The notes under the pieces: generated by a model
The model's input: only the letters and a program-made list of their open reading frames with translations
Databases searched by the model: none
What the model was told of the DNA's origin: nothing
Shown: positions 1 to 9,555 of the stretch, piece after piece
Layout: the number at the start of each line of letters is the position of its first letter
How positions within the stretch are numbered: position 1 is the first letter of the stretch
Made by a program: the position numbers and the translations under genes
DNA from: Ordospora colligata OC4
Lineage: Eukaryota; Microsporidia; Ordosporidae
Length of the DNA stretch: 64,000 nucleotides
Direction: 5' to 3'
Assembly (NCBI RefSeq): GCF_000803265.1
Contig: NW_014575403.1
Location: 221,326 to 285,325 of the forward strand

Positions 1-1
1 C

Positions 2-331
2 TTCAGATGCACTGAGACAAACAAAAAGATAGATCTTGGACTGATAGACAGGAAGTATTTCTCTCCTGCCTGCTTCTATGAATTCTTGATTTTCACAGAA
101 TTTCCAGAAAGATACCTGAAGTTGGCCAAGCTCATCATCAAGAATGAATCGGACATTGAAATTCTCAAGGCCCTCAAATGCTCAGTAAGAAGCAATCTTG
201 CTCCGCAATACAATCAACCACTCATACAGGTTATAACATTCAGGATTAATTGTCTTACTCAAAGTAGTAACGGTACAGATATTGAAAGCCCAGAAAAACG
301 AATCAAATCAGAATACAATAACACTAATTGA
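2..331 (+). CDS. C-terminal part of an unrecognised protein (5' end outside window)
   Basis: The frame is open from the first bases of the window to a TGA at 329-331, giving 109 residues of a C terminus. The first in-window ATG comes late, so the gene must begin upstream. The visible part mixes charged and hydrophobic residues with helical character and ends in a polar Ser/Asn/Lys-rich tail. I see no motif or membrane segment. It converges with the PCF11-like gene, 80 bp between stops. I do not recognise the family. Confidence 0.6.
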   Translation, partial: FRCTETNKKIDLGLIDRKYFSPACFYEFLIFTEFPERYLKLAKLIIKNESDIEILKALKCSVRSNLAPQYNQPLIQVITFRINCLTQSSNGTDIESPEKRIKSEYNNTN

Positions 332-411
332 AGTTTATTTTATTTTATATTCTATTTATATTTGACCAACTGTATAGGATCACTAATCTTTGATATGCCT
401 CATACACCGAG

Positions 412-1377
412 TTATAAAACACATTTTCTATGACAGAAGTTCGTCTGTCCTGCCTTTTCAAGTGGCACTGCATCCTTAAGCATCCATGTATCTTCATTAT
501 CATCCCATTCAACCTCAATTCGGCTGTGGCATACACCACAGAACACGGCTCCTCCAGAATGAGCAATTTTCTCCACTTTCTCCACCTCAAGCTTCAGCTT
601 AATCTTCTCAATGTTTTTTGTCCATGCTTCTAGAGTAGGGAAAAACTCCCTGCTAACACAGTCCTTTTCTCCCATTACCCTTGCCTTTCTTCGATGCTCC
701 TCAATATGTATTCCCATCTGTTCATCTCCTTTCTTTGAATTTTCATATCTCAATCCACATAGCTTACATTGGTTTGGAAGGTACAGTATGAATGGATCTA
801 CAGTCTCCTGCAGATATTCGTTGCTAAGAGTCCTGGTGTCTCCATTCTTTCGACCACCTGTATTCTTAACCACCGCTTCTTCAAATACACTTTTTTCTTT
901 CTTTGCAGATTGAGTGTCTTTACTTTTCTCATTCTTTGCAGATTGCACATCCTTGTTTTTCTCAATTTTTACAGATTGTGTGCTTTTGCTTTCCTTCTTT
1001 GTCTTCTCTACATCTGCAATACCTATCTCGTCATTATAATTTCCGCATCCAATAATATCGCTAGCATCTGTATCAGTCTTGACTCTCTTGCTTCCGCTGT
1101 TGTCTTCTCCATAAAGCAGCTTTAAAAACTCATGATCTCCTGAAAACTCCCTTCTATGTTGCATGAAAAAATCAAGATATCTTATATCTTTGCTGCATAA
1201 AAGATGCAAAAAATCCAAAAGAGCATCTGTGTTGCTGTGTTCCCTGTATTGCCTCAACAATTCTTCTCCAACAACATCTTCTTTGTACCTAAATCCTTCG
1301 GAAATCATAAACAGCACGTTCTGTACAATCTTGTCGTTCTTCTTAAGAACTGCAAGAAGCGAAACAAACTCGTCCAT
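412..1377 (-). CDS. PCF11: PCF11-like pre-mRNA cleavage/termination factor
   Basis: In other eukaryotes PCF11 is part of the cleavage and polyadenylation machinery; it binds the RNA polymerase II CTD and helps terminate transcription. The C-terminal half shows the PCF11 zinc-finger pattern. There is a CKLCGLRY knuckle followed by a paired-His segment (HIEEH), then a REFFPT..W stretch, then FCGVCHSRIEVEWDD and a closing CHRKC. The N-terminal ~95 helical residues could be a shrunken CTD-interaction domain, and a Lys/Ser-rich repeat (units like AKNEKSKDTQS) links the halves. At 321 aa it is about half the yeast size. The start is the ATG at 1377, six bases after a CCC; the open frame continues upstream only to a GTG. 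Confidence 0.75.
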   Translation of the reverse strand: MDEFVSLLAVLKKNDKIVQNVLFMISEGFRYKEDVVGEELLRQYREHSNTDALLDFLHLLCSKDIRYLDFFMQHRREFSGDHEFLKLLYGEDNSGSKRVKTDTDASDIIGCGNYNDEIGIADVEKTKKESKSTQSVKIEKNKDVQSAKNEKSKDTQSAKKEKSVFEEAVVKNTGGRKNGDTRTLSNEYLQETVDPFILYLPNQCKLCGLRYENSKKGDEQMGIHIEEHRRKARVMGEKDCVSREFFPTLEAWTKNIEKIKLKLEVEKVEKIAHSGGAVFCGVCHSRIEVEWDDNEDTWMLKDAVPLEKAGQTNFCHRKCVL

Positions 1378-1380
1378 CCA

Positions 1381-1383
1381 GGG
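1381..1383 (-). promoter_or_regulatory. CCC start signal of the PCF11-like gene
   Basis: A CCC triplet on the minus strand ends three bases before the ATG at 1377. The same element precedes many genes in the window and matches the CCC-type signal known at Encephalitozoon gene starts. It decides between this ATG and an in-frame upstream GTG. Confidence 0.5.
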
Positions 1384-1518
1384 CTCGCACACATCTTTTA
1401 TGATAAATCACAATATTCAATAAAAATCATCTAATAGCTCAACACATATAAAAGACCTTAAACATATACTGTAATAAATCACAACCAGTACATTAGAATC
1501 CCACATTAAATTACATGC

Positions 1519-2694
1519 TCAAAATCCTCCGCGTCTCCTCTCTACATACTTTACTTTCTTCTTGTTTTCCTTCTTAGCTGTCGCTTCTTCATCCTTCCTG
1601 AATACGGTCCTCAGCATCTCATGGAACTTCTTGTTTACATTGCCCGGCTCAAATTTCTCTTTGACTTTTCTATTAAATCTATGCCATTTCTTCAACTCTT
1701 CCATATTATCTGGAAACTCAACTCTATAATCCCCAGATTCGTCATCTACTAATTCTGATACATTCATCCCATCAGCGCTCCATTTAACTATCCTGTTATT
1801 AAACAAAAAATAACACTTATCTCCACAAAAAAAGAATCCAAGAAATTCATGCGCATCAATATCATACATCATGCCGTGTGAGTTTATCAGGTCAAATCTG
1901 TCGCAAAAAATAAACTCTCCATTTGTGTTATACAATGCAATCATCGTGTCCCCAACTGCAATTTTCAGGTGTCTGCCTGTGTATATGGATTCAGACGTTC
2001 TTTCCTCAATGTTTAAAGAGGTCATCTTGTTTGTCTCTGCAATATACAGTCTGTTTCGGAAAACACTGGTCTTTATCGGCGATCTCGAGCAATACAAAGT
2101 ACTTACAAATCCTGTGTTAAGATTCAAATGGAACACCGTGTTCTCATTAACAACAATAAGCTCCCTGAACAGATAGAAGTGTATATGTGTAGCATTTCCA
2201 TTATATTCATACTCCTCTTTAGCTCCCTTCTCATTAAATATCAGGATCTTGGATGCTGTTAGTACAAATATCTCATTAAACGGAGAAGTTACAAGATCAA
2301 GTGCATCCATTCTCAGGATCTCTACATTCATGCGGTTATACACATATAAGTGATTACTTGTCAGAATAAATGCCTTTCCATGCCCAACAACAAGTCTCTT
2401 GCATATTTCATTCACACTAAATGCAAACTCTTCTTTCCCAACAATTTTGAAAACCCGCCCATTGAGCGAGTATATCAATGTGTCACTGTCGATCATCTCA
2501 AGAAAGATTCCTCTTTTCGATCTTTTCAGACAAATCGTGGTTTTTGAACGAGCAAAAATATCAGGGACATGCAGCTTCTTCCTACCAAATTCAAACATGC
2601 CATTGTATTTCGGAGACCCAAGCATACTGACATTCAATATTCTTGTGCACATATATAAACTGCGATCATCCTTCACATCTGGAAAATCTATCAT
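1519..2694 (-). CDS. Hypothetical beta-propeller-like protein with basic tail
   Basis: The 391 residues form repeated short beta-rich segments alternating with turns, as in degenerate WD40-like propellers, but no clear GH/WD pairs are visible. The last ~60 residues are strongly basic and end in RRRGGF. A nuclear or nucleolar scaffold would fit, but that is inference. The start is the ATG at 2694, immediately preceded by CCC; the frame extends four codons further only to a GTG. I do not recognise the family. Confidence 0.7.
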   Translation of the reverse strand: MIDFPDVKDDRSLYMCTRILNVSMLGSPKYNGMFEFGRKKLHVPDIFARSKTTICLKRSKRGIFLEMIDSDTLIYSLNGRVFKIVGKEEFAFSVNEICKRLVVGHGKAFILTSNHLYVYNRMNVEILRMDALDLVTSPFNEIFVLTASKILIFNEKGAKEEYEYNGNATHIHFYLFRELIVVNENTVFHLNLNTGFVSTLYCSRSPIKTSVFRNRLYIAETNKMTSLNIEERTSESIYTGRHLKIAVGDTMIALYNTNGEFIFCDRFDLINSHGMMYDIDAHEFLGFFFCGDKCYFLFNNRIVKWSADGMNVSELVDDESGDYRVEFPDNMEELKKWHRFNRKVKEKFEPGNVNKKFHEMLRTVFRKDEEATAKKENKKKVKYVERRRGGF

Positions 2695-2996
2695 GGGTGA
2701 ACACACTCATTCAAATCATATCATTTAATATAATACCTTAAACTCACTTGGCTTTTATAACTTAAACATAGCTTAAATTCACTTGAATTTCATAACTTAA
2801 ACATTATTTCACTAAAATAACTTAAAATCACATCATTTAAACATCACTTAAGTATCATTTGCTTACAATTCACTTAAACAACACTTAATCACTGCACTTT
2901 CATCACTTAAATATCATATACAAAATGCATTTACAAAATACTTCTTTAATCTTTATTATCATCTGATAAACATTTCCATTCATATCAGTCATTCTA
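2695..2996. repeat. AT-rich intergenic spacer with recurrent CACTTAA-type motifs
   Basis: This 300-bp spacer has no open frame. From about 2748 to 2925 it repeats short words such as ACTTAAAC, CACTTAA and TTCACTTGAA at irregular spacing, roughly ten times. It lies upstream of the propeller-like gene and downstream of the 688-aa gene. It could be degenerate simple-sequence expansion or a promoter-rich spacer. Confidence 0.55.
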
Positions 2997-5063
2997 TCAT
3001 AGCTTTTCACTTTGCTCTTGAATGGCACTCACACGCCTCGCTTCTACTTCATCTTCTTCTTGCTTCATATCCAATGCAGTCCTTCTGACAGCAAAAACTC
3101 GATCCTTGGCAAACAACTCAACTATCCCACTATCCTTAAATATCAAAGGATGCATCTTACAACAATGTAACAATGCCCTTCTATATCGCCAATCCTCATC
3201 ATAATTACTACACAATACCTTAATCACTCTTGTTCGGAATTCCTCATCAAAGTTTTCAATAACTCCTATCTGCGATAAAAACACCTTCTTATCGCACTTG
3301 CATATCTCCAGAATCCTTTCCTTCAGCTTGTCTCTTACAAATGCCTCAGATGCTTCATTGCATTTTATCCCTTCAAAAATTATTTCTTCTTCATTATTTT
3401 CATTGCACTTACTGCAATGTGCTTCTTGATGTGCTACATTGCAATTCAGATCATCAGAAGCACATGCACCATTAACTACACCCTCACACTGTTCATCATC
3501 TATAATAATACAGCTCTTCAACTTATCAACACCATCATCTATCTCATTGTTACTTTCATACAAACTCAGAATCATCTCAATTATCTCCTTCAGATCATTC
3601 GCAAGATGCTTCCCCACCGAGCTGCTTATTCTCTCAACTCGGCTTCCACATATTCCATCAAATACAAAAAACATCTTTCTATGCCTAAACACCCTTAGAA
3701 ACCGTGCATACAGTTTGCTGATTTCCAAATAATCATTCATCGACTGCGTCGATATCGATTCAAATGTCTCAGCACACCATGCAACATACATCTTTGCAGT
3801 AGCCAAAGAAACAACAAGACTCTCAGCCATCAGTATCTCCTTCCTCATATCGCTCATCTTACAAACCATCTGCTCTAAAACACTGGCCTCCACCGTCTTC
3901 ATTCTAAAAAGATTCATCGCACACACTCCTCGATATTCAGTGTTAATATATTTGCTAAACATATCAAGCAGGTCCTTGTCGAATGTAAAAGCAAGATACA
4001 ATGCTGCATTCTCAATAAAAAACTTTGCTGATGCCAATTCAATCTCCAGAAGATACTTTTTTGCTTCATCTAGGCAACGGCGCTCTTCCGATTGATCATA
4101 TGCTTTGCATTTACACTCTGCATTCACAATCAATGTGCCAGATCCATGGCTTGTGAGTTCCAAACTATCTTTAAAATCATTAACTATCGTCTGCTTGCAA
4201 TCACTCAAACACTCTTGCGCATCTTCAACCTTGCTACTACTCTCTTCATGAGAATCCTCAGAAAAAGGCCTGTCCTGGCAGAGCTCCAGCCCATCAGGCT
4301 GCTTTTCCACACTCATTGACTTGCATCTCTCAAACTCATCCATTGCATAAAAATCAGTTCTAACTATTTGTTCTTTATCACTTTCAATTTCAGATTCATT
4401 AACACGCATGACATCGTTCTCAACATTAGTTGCTGTGTTATTGCCAGATATCTTCAATGCCTTTATGTAATCTTCAATTGCATCACTTTCCATTCTCTGT
4501 GCTCTGCATTTCGTGCATATGTATTTTGCACTTCTCTCTCTCATCAGTCGTACCTTCAAAAGATGTAACTCTGCCAGAACATCCTTCTTGCCTGTAAATA
4601 TCTCAAATAAATCATCAAATTGTGCAACAGTAGTCCTAGTAAATAGAAATGCAACTATGTCAACAACCTGCTTAGTAAAGAGCCTCGACAGCGGTAATAC
4701 AAGCTTGTAAACATAATCTGCACACCATTCAAGTGGCATATTGCCCCTATCTCCAAGATCCACTCCGCATTTATCAATCACAAACATAATCTCCTCATCA
4801 ATTACATTCTTTCCAAAGCATGCATGCATCACATTCCCAATCTCCTCCAAAATCATCAGGCCTGTGTTGAAATCAATTCCTTTCTGCATTGTCAGCATTC
4901 CAACAATCTTGCCAAAGTCAGCTTTAGAATGCCTGTATACACTGTCAATATGCTTATATGCCCAAATCACATCTTGCATATTATTCATATCAAGCCTATC
5001 CACAACTGCCGTCAATCCTTCACTGCAATGCAACATGTCCTCTCCATTCTCTTTGATTTCCAT
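2997..5063 (-). CDS. Large HEAT-like protein, possibly a PP2A/PP4 regulatory-type scaffold
   Basis: A 688-residue, mostly helical protein. Its C-terminal ~80 residues (around RYRRALLHCC and LFAKDRVFAVRRTA) resemble HEAT repeats of PP2A-A/PP4R1 scaffolds, where 'D.v.aVR..A' is typical. An acidic low-complexity middle (about residues 200-300) separates two helical blocks, and a lone CTKC pair lies near residue 184. A further acidic, Cys-rich stretch lies near residues 540-580. The ATG at 5063 follows a CCCC. The phosphatase link is inference from pattern only. Confidence 0.6.
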   Translation of the reverse strand: MEIKENGEDMLHCSEGLTAVVDRLDMNNMQDVIWAYKHIDSVYRHSKADFGKIVGMLTMQKGIDFNTGLMILEEIGNVMHACFGKNVIDEEIMFVIDKCGVDLGDRGNMPLEWCADYVYKLVLPLSRLFTKQVVDIVAFLFTRTTVAQFDDLFEIFTGKKDVLAELHLLKVRLMRERSAKYICTKCRAQRMESDAIEDYIKALKISGNNTATNVENDVMRVNESEIESDKEQIVRTDFYAMDEFERCKSMSVEKQPDGLELCQDRPFSEDSHEESSSKVEDAQECLSDCKQTIVNDFKDSLELTSHGSGTLIVNAECKCKAYDQSEERRCLDEAKKYLLEIELASAKFFIENAALYLAFTFDKDLLDMFSKYINTEYRGVCAMNLFRMKTVEASVLEQMVCKMSDMRKEILMAESLVVSLATAKMYVAWCAETFESISTQSMNDYLEISKLYARFLRVFRHRKMFFVFDGICGSRVERISSSVGKHLANDLKEIIEMILSLYESNNEIDDGVDKLKSCIIIDDEQCEGVVNGACASDDLNCNVAHQEAHCSKCNENNEEEIIFEGIKCNEASEAFVRDKLKERILEICKCDKKVFLSQIGVIENFDEEFRTRVIKVLCSNYDEDWRYRRALLHCCKMHPLIFKDSGIVELFAKDRVFAVRRTALDMKQEEDEVEARRVSAIQEQSEKL

Positions 5064-5416
5064 TCAAATGGGGTCAAAAATCACTTTGTATTTCCAAAAG
5101 GACTACACTGTCTTCTCTTGTACTCTCTCAGTGTCTCTATCACACAGTATTCTTATATAAAATCACCTGTACATATGTGCATCCACATTGCAATTCTGCT
5201 GCATGTCATCTGTTTCATCACTATTCGTGATTAATGCAATCAATACCCTAATCACAATAAAACCTTAATCGATTTAATCTCCACATGTGCTATATGGCTC
5301 AGATCTGCAGACTTCTGATTAATTACATGTCTCTAAAATAAGTAAAAGAACATCCCATAGAACACATTCTCAACACCACAAACATATAAATATCTGATAG
5401 CACAACATTGTCAACT
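5064..5416. other. Intergenic region, divergent promoters
   Basis: This 353-bp AT-rich spacer separates two divergent genes, so it should hold both promoters. I see no ORF, tRNA-like T-loop or clear repeat. A CCCC lies next to the minus-strand start at 5063. No comparable CCC is seen close to the plus-strand start at 5417. Confidence 0.5.
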
Positions 5417-6619
5417 ATGGCAAGACTTTCATTGATCCTGAGCGTCATGGGCTTCAGCTCAACTATTGCCAATACATATGCATTCAGAAACGACTGTGGT
5501 ACTTGTGAGGTGCCTAAGAGGGACGTCATAAATTTCATGGGGAAAAAACGCCATTGCGAGTCATCTTCAAATGAAATGGACTCCAGCAGCAGGTCTGATT
5601 GCGGAATCTCAGATAGTAGTAGTGATAGAAGCAACAGAAGGAACAGATGCGCAGATTCATCTAATTCCGACAGTGGATACAGCGGCGATTGCTCTGAATC
5701 ATACTCGTCTTGTATGTCATCGTCTAGCAGCTCGTCATGCGCATCAAACAGCGAGCAATACAAAGGCAAGTGTGCAACAGAGCTTGAGATCCCACTTGAG
5801 AAGATGAAGAACACCTTGTTCACATACTTGATCGGATTCGAAAAGCAGTACAAGGAAAGCGTAGTTGCATTCTTGCAAGGACAAATTTCACAAGCATCTG
5901 TAATAAGCTCTGCATACGTAAGCACACAATACACTGCTCTGCTGGCAGCACTTGCAGATCTTGGATTTGTGATTCCTGCAGATGTTGTGACACAACTCAA
6001 GGCATGGGACACAGCTGAGGCAAGTGCTCTTGCACGAAGCATACAAGAGACTGCAGTGAAGGTCCTGAAGGATCTCCTGTGCAGAGTCAATAAGATGTGC
6101 CACTCCGATCTTATGGGTCTTATTGACAGTGGTCTGTTTTCAAGCCAGGTCTTGAGTGCATTCTCTAACATGCAGCCTCTGATTAACTCATATGCAGATG
6201 AATTGTTTGCAAAGCAGATGGCAGTCTTTGAAAGCTTGAACATTGAGTTCACCTCACAAGCAATTGATGCAATAGTGATTGGACTACATCTGAATGGCAC
6301 TGACTTCATTGCATTCTTCACAGCACAGGTCTGTGCTCAACAAGTGAGTGCTCAGGCAGACTTGGCTCAGCTATACCTGTACCTTGATATAATGATTACT
6401 GCATCATCCACAGACTTCCAGGCAATTGCATTGTTTGAGATTCAATCAATCATGAACAAAGTGTTTGGAACAGCGATAGTACCACCTGCATCAACCAATA
6501 CACCAGTAACTACGCCGCCAGCAACAACTACGCCGCCAGCAACAACTACACCACCAACACAGCCAACACAGCCAGAACAGCCAACACAACCTGTGTCCCC
6601 TCTACCTGGAAGTGTTTAG
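5417..6619 (+). CDS. Secreted Ser/Cys-rich, Thr/Pro-tailed protein; candidate spore-wall protein
   Basis: The 400-aa product starts with a typical signal peptide (about residues 1-20, ending near the SSTIANTYA stretch). Residues ~25-115 are Ser-rich and carry nine spaced cysteines. A helical, alanine-rich domain follows (about 120-350) with three more cysteines. The tail is Thr/Pro/Gln-rich with short tandem repeats (TTPPA, TQP), suitable for O-glycosylation. This layout fits a microsporidian spore-wall or polar-tube protein. From memory, E. cuniculi SWP1 lies a few genes from enolase on chromosome X, and here enolase is two genes away, but I cannot confirm homology. The start is the ATG at 5417; a TTG lies three codons upstream. 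Confidence 0.65.
   Translation: MARLSLILSVMGFSSTIANTYAFRNDCGTCEVPKRDVINFMGKKRHCESSSNEMDSSSRSDCGISDSSSDRSNRRNRCADSSNSDSGYSGDCSESYSSCMSSSSSSSCASNSEQYKGKCATELEIPLEKMKNTLFTYLIGFEKQYKESVVAFLQGQISQASVISSAYVSTQYTALLAALADLGFVIPADVVTQLKAWDTAEASALARSIQETAVKVLKDLLCRVNKMCHSDLMGLIDSGLFSSQVLSAFSNMQPLINSYADELFAKQMAVFESLNIEFTSQAIDAIVIGLHLNGTDFIAFFTAQVCAQQVSAQADLAQLYLYLDIMITASSTDFQAIALFEIQSIMNKVFGTAIVPPASTNTPVTTPPATTTPPATTTPPTQPTQPEQPTQPVSPLPGSV
6508..6590 (+). repeat. In-frame tandem repeat coding a Thr/Pro/Gln tail
   Basis: An 18-bp unit (beginning ACTACGCCGCC) occurs twice exactly and a third time with changes, followed by CCAACACAG-type units. It encodes TTPPA and TQP repeats at the C terminus of the secreted protein. 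Such repeats often vary in copy number between isolates. Confidence 0.75.
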
Positions 6620-6799
6620 CACAACCAGACATGTAGTAAAGTTGTAAACACTATGTTGTTGTAGTAAAGGAGCGGATGCTTCATGCAACTGTATAGCCAA
6701 GGTATATGATGGCAGTTGTAAAATACAATTGCTTTTTCGAGGCTGTAAATAAAGCGATTCAAAAATGGTATATGTATATGTTAACTGTTTGCCACCCCA

Positions 6800-8179
6800 A
6801 TGGAGTTTTCCAGTCTTAAGATAGACAATAGCATAAAAAAGGGACTTCGAGAGCATGGATTTGTTGAAATGACAGAGATACAGCAGAAGGTCATTCCTGT
6901 TGGTCTTGAAGGAGGTGATGTAATTGGATCCTCGCAAACAGGAAGTGGAAAGACACTTGCATTTGTTATACCTATGCTTCACCGCTTGAAGGAGCTTCAG
7001 TGGAACATGCAGGACGGTCTTGGGTGTCTGGTTGTGACGCCAACACGTGAGCTTGCTCTACAGATATTTGATGTACTGGGTAAAGTAGGTAAGTATGCAG
7101 GATTCAGTATGGGACTGGTCATGGGAGGCATGGAGGCAGAAAGCGAATCTGAAAAGATATGTGGAGTAAACATTCTTGTTTGTACGCCTGGGAGGTTTAT
7201 ACAGCATCTGCACGAAAACACATACATGAACACTGGAAATGTTCAAATTTTGGTGCTTGATGAGGCAGACAAAATGATTGAAATGGGATTCAGAGAAAGC
7301 CTTGTGTCTATTCTTGGGCATTTGCCGAAGAAGAAGCAGGTGATGTTATTTTCTGCAACTCCAAAGGCATCTGTTGCAAGGATTCTTGAACTAGATGATC
7401 CAAAAATTGTTTGTGTGTACAGAGAAGAAGGATTTCCATCACGGCTGCAGCAGTACTTTTACATGATGAAAATCAAAGACAAGATAAACAATCTTTATGC
7501 ATTTTTGAAGAGGAATGCAGATATAAAAGCAATTGTATTTTTCAGCACATGCAAAGAAGTGAAGTTCCACTATTTGTTATTTGGGAGGCTCAAGTTACGC
7601 AGCAAAATTTTCTGCTTGAGCGGTGGAATGACACAGAAGCAAAGGATTGAAGTGTTTACAAGATTTGTAAAGGAAAATAACGGATACTTGTTCTGCACAG
7701 ATTTAGGATCTAGAGGACTTGACTTTCCCAATGTTGATGCAGTGCTGCAGTATGACTGTCCATGCAACATAGAAACATATGTTCATCGTGTTGGAAGGAC
7801 TGCAAGAAATAATAATAATGGGAAATCATACTTGTATCTCGTGCATGGCGAGGAAAGAATTCTTTCAGATATACAGAAAAGAGGATGGGTTCAGAAGAGC
7901 AAGGAGCCTGAATCAAAAGATACTTCACCATTAGATGACATATCCGAAGGACCCAGGATCGAGGTAAATCCAATAGATAGAAATGTTCAGGGTCTTATTA
8001 AGCATAATGAAGAAATCGGTGAGTATTGCAAGAAGTATCTTGTGACATATGAAAAGTTTATTTCAATGAGTAGCAGGAAGTATTCGGATTGTGTAATACA
8101 AAAGATGCCGTCTTTATATAACTACTTTGGGATTGAAAGAGACACAAAGCATAAAGGTAGAGAGGACGATTCTGAGTGA
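6800..8179 (+). CDS. DBP4: DBP4/DDX10-like DEAD-box RNA helicase
   Basis: DBP4 acts in the nucleolus on early pre-rRNA processing. All helicase motifs are visible: Q motif near residue 27, SQTGSGKT at 45-52, PTRELA, TPGR, DEAD at about 154-157, SAT at 185, and HRVGRTAR in the second RecA domain. The stretch DGLGCLVVTPTRELALQI and the following GLVMGG segment match DBP4 more closely than other helicases. At 459 aa it lacks the long C-terminal extension of yeast DBP4. The ATG follows CCCC by one base. Confidence 0.8.
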   Translation: MEFSSLKIDNSIKKGLREHGFVEMTEIQQKVIPVGLEGGDVIGSSQTGSGKTLAFVIPMLHRLKELQWNMQDGLGCLVVTPTRELALQIFDVLGKVGKYAGFSMGLVMGGMEAESESEKICGVNILVCTPGRFIQHLHENTYMNTGNVQILVLDEADKMIEMGFRESLVSILGHLPKKKQVMLFSATPKASVARILELDDPKIVCVYREEGFPSRLQQYFYMMKIKDKINNLYAFLKRNADIKAIVFFSTCKEVKFHYLLFGRLKLRSKIFCLSGGMTQKQRIEVFTRFVKENNGYLFCTDLGSRGLDFPNVDAVLQYDCPCNIETYVHRVGRTARNNNNGKSYLYLVHGEERILSDIQKRGWVQKSKEPESKDTSPLDDISEGPRIEVNPIDRNVQGLIKHNEEIGEYCKKYLVTYEKFISMSSRKYSDCVIQKMPSLYNYFGIERDTKHKGREDDSE

Positions 8180-8251
8180 GTATTCAATGTTTAATGCAAT
8201 AAATGTTCGTTTAATTGATTATGCTTTTATTGCAAACATATTTTGGTTTTG

Positions 8252-9499
8252 TTACACATTATGTCTGTTTTCATTCAGTCTGAGTAATTGATTGTACTTT
8301 GCAACTCTTTCTCCACGGCATGGTGCACCTGCCTTAATGTATTCTGCGCCAACACCAACTGCAAGATCACTGATGAAACAATCTTCGGTTTCCCCACTTC
8401 TATGTGATACCATTATTTTCATGTTGTGCATTCGTGCAATCTTTATTGCCTCAATCACCTCACTCACTGTTCCAATTTGATTTGGCTTTACCAAAAGCAC
8501 ATTGCATAACCTCTTTGCCCCTGCATCATCAACAAGACGAGAATTTGTAACTGTCAGATCATCTCCAACTATATTAACACTAGCACCGGCATTTTGAGTG
8601 AGCCATTTCCATCCCTCATAGTCGCCTTCGTTGAAAGGATCCTCAAGGCTGTATATCTGTGGATAGCTCGCAAGTATTCCAAGATACTTCTTTCCTAGCT
8701 CAGAGGTGGAGTATTCATTTCCATCAAAGATGTACTTCCCATCTCTGTAGAACTCGTTGGCTGCAAAGTCAATGGCAAACCTAAAGTTTGTTCTTCCACA
8801 CATCTCTGATGCTTTTATTATAAGATCAAGTCCTTCTTCAATGCTTTTTATTGGAGGCGCATAGCCTCCCTCGTCTCCTACAGACACATAAAGACTTCCG
8901 TACTCTTCTGCGATAAGCTTTCTCAAAGATTCGTAAAGTACACATACAGATTCGATGTTTCTTTCTAAATCATCATACTGATACGCAACCATGATCTCCT
9001 GAACACTCATTCCATTTCCAGAATGTGCCCCACCATTCAGGAGATTGAAGTGTGGAACAGGCATTTTCCTATCAAATCCACTAGTAATTGATAAATACTC
9101 ATCAACACGCATACTAGAAAACGCTGCACACATCTTACAAAATGCCATAGACAGTGCAATCATTGTATTTCCACCAACATTCGATTTGTTTGGGCTGCTA
9201 TCGAGACTCAAAAGATAGTTGTCTATGCCATTTATATCTGTGGCATTGCATGAAAGCATCATTAAATTTTGTTCCATTACATTAATTTTTTGTATGGCGT
9301 GCTTCACTCCTCTTCCATTGTATTCATCGTCTCCGTCCAAAATCACCATAGCCTCCTTAGATCCGGTGGATGCACCAGATGGACAGGATGCCCGGAATGT
9401 TCCCATTGATGTCTGAAGATCAACCTCTATTGTCGGATATCCTCTGCTCGTCAATATTGACCTTGGCACTATCTTTGTCAGCACGTCCTTAACCTTCAT
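8252..9499 (-). CDS. ENO1: Enolase
   Basis: Enolase converts 2-phosphoglycerate to phosphoenolpyruvate in glycolysis. The 415-aa protein has the SGAST loop, the NGGAHSGN segment, DEGGYAPP, a SLEDPF metal-binding Glu and GDDLTVTN metal-binding Asp. The catalytic Lys lies in VKPNQIGT, followed by SHRSGETED and the IKAGAP lysine. All expected active-site residues appear to be kept. It is slightly shorter than yeast enolase. It is divergent from the RPR2-like gene with a very short shared promoter. Confidence 0.97.
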   Translation of the reverse strand: MKVKDVLTKIVPRSILTSRGYPTIEVDLQTSMGTFRASCPSGASTGSKEAMVILDGDDEYNGRGVKHAIQKINVMEQNLMMLSCNATDINGIDNYLLSLDSSPNKSNVGGNTMIALSMAFCKMCAAFSSMRVDEYLSITSGFDRKMPVPHFNLLNGGAHSGNGMSVQEIMVAYQYDDLERNIESVCVLYESLRKLIAEEYGSLYVSVGDEGGYAPPIKSIEEGLDLIIKASEMCGRTNFRFAIDFAANEFYRDGKYIFDGNEYSTSELGKKYLGILASYPQIYSLEDPFNEGDYEGWKWLTQNAGASVNIVGDDLTVTNSRLVDDAGAKRLCNVLLVKPNQIGTVSEVIEAIKIARMHNMKIMVSHRSGETEDCFISDLAVGVGAEYIKAGAPCRGERVAKYNQLLRLNENRHNV

Positions 9500-9555
9500 C
9501 TGTGTTTGTTAGGGATGTAATACAAAATGCTGAATTCGAATCCTCATATAAGTGG

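Noticed and set aside
5323..6321. A 332-codon frame on the minus strand under the secreted-protein gene
   Set aside because: It is antisense to a gene with a good signal peptide and domain pattern, overlaps it almost entirely and encodes Ser/Leu/Cys-rich sequence typical of a shadow frame.
9502..9555. A GTG start for RPR2 beside the enolase start
   Set aside because: GTG starts are not expected in eukaryotic nuclear genes and the core family fold starts after the ATG at 9556.
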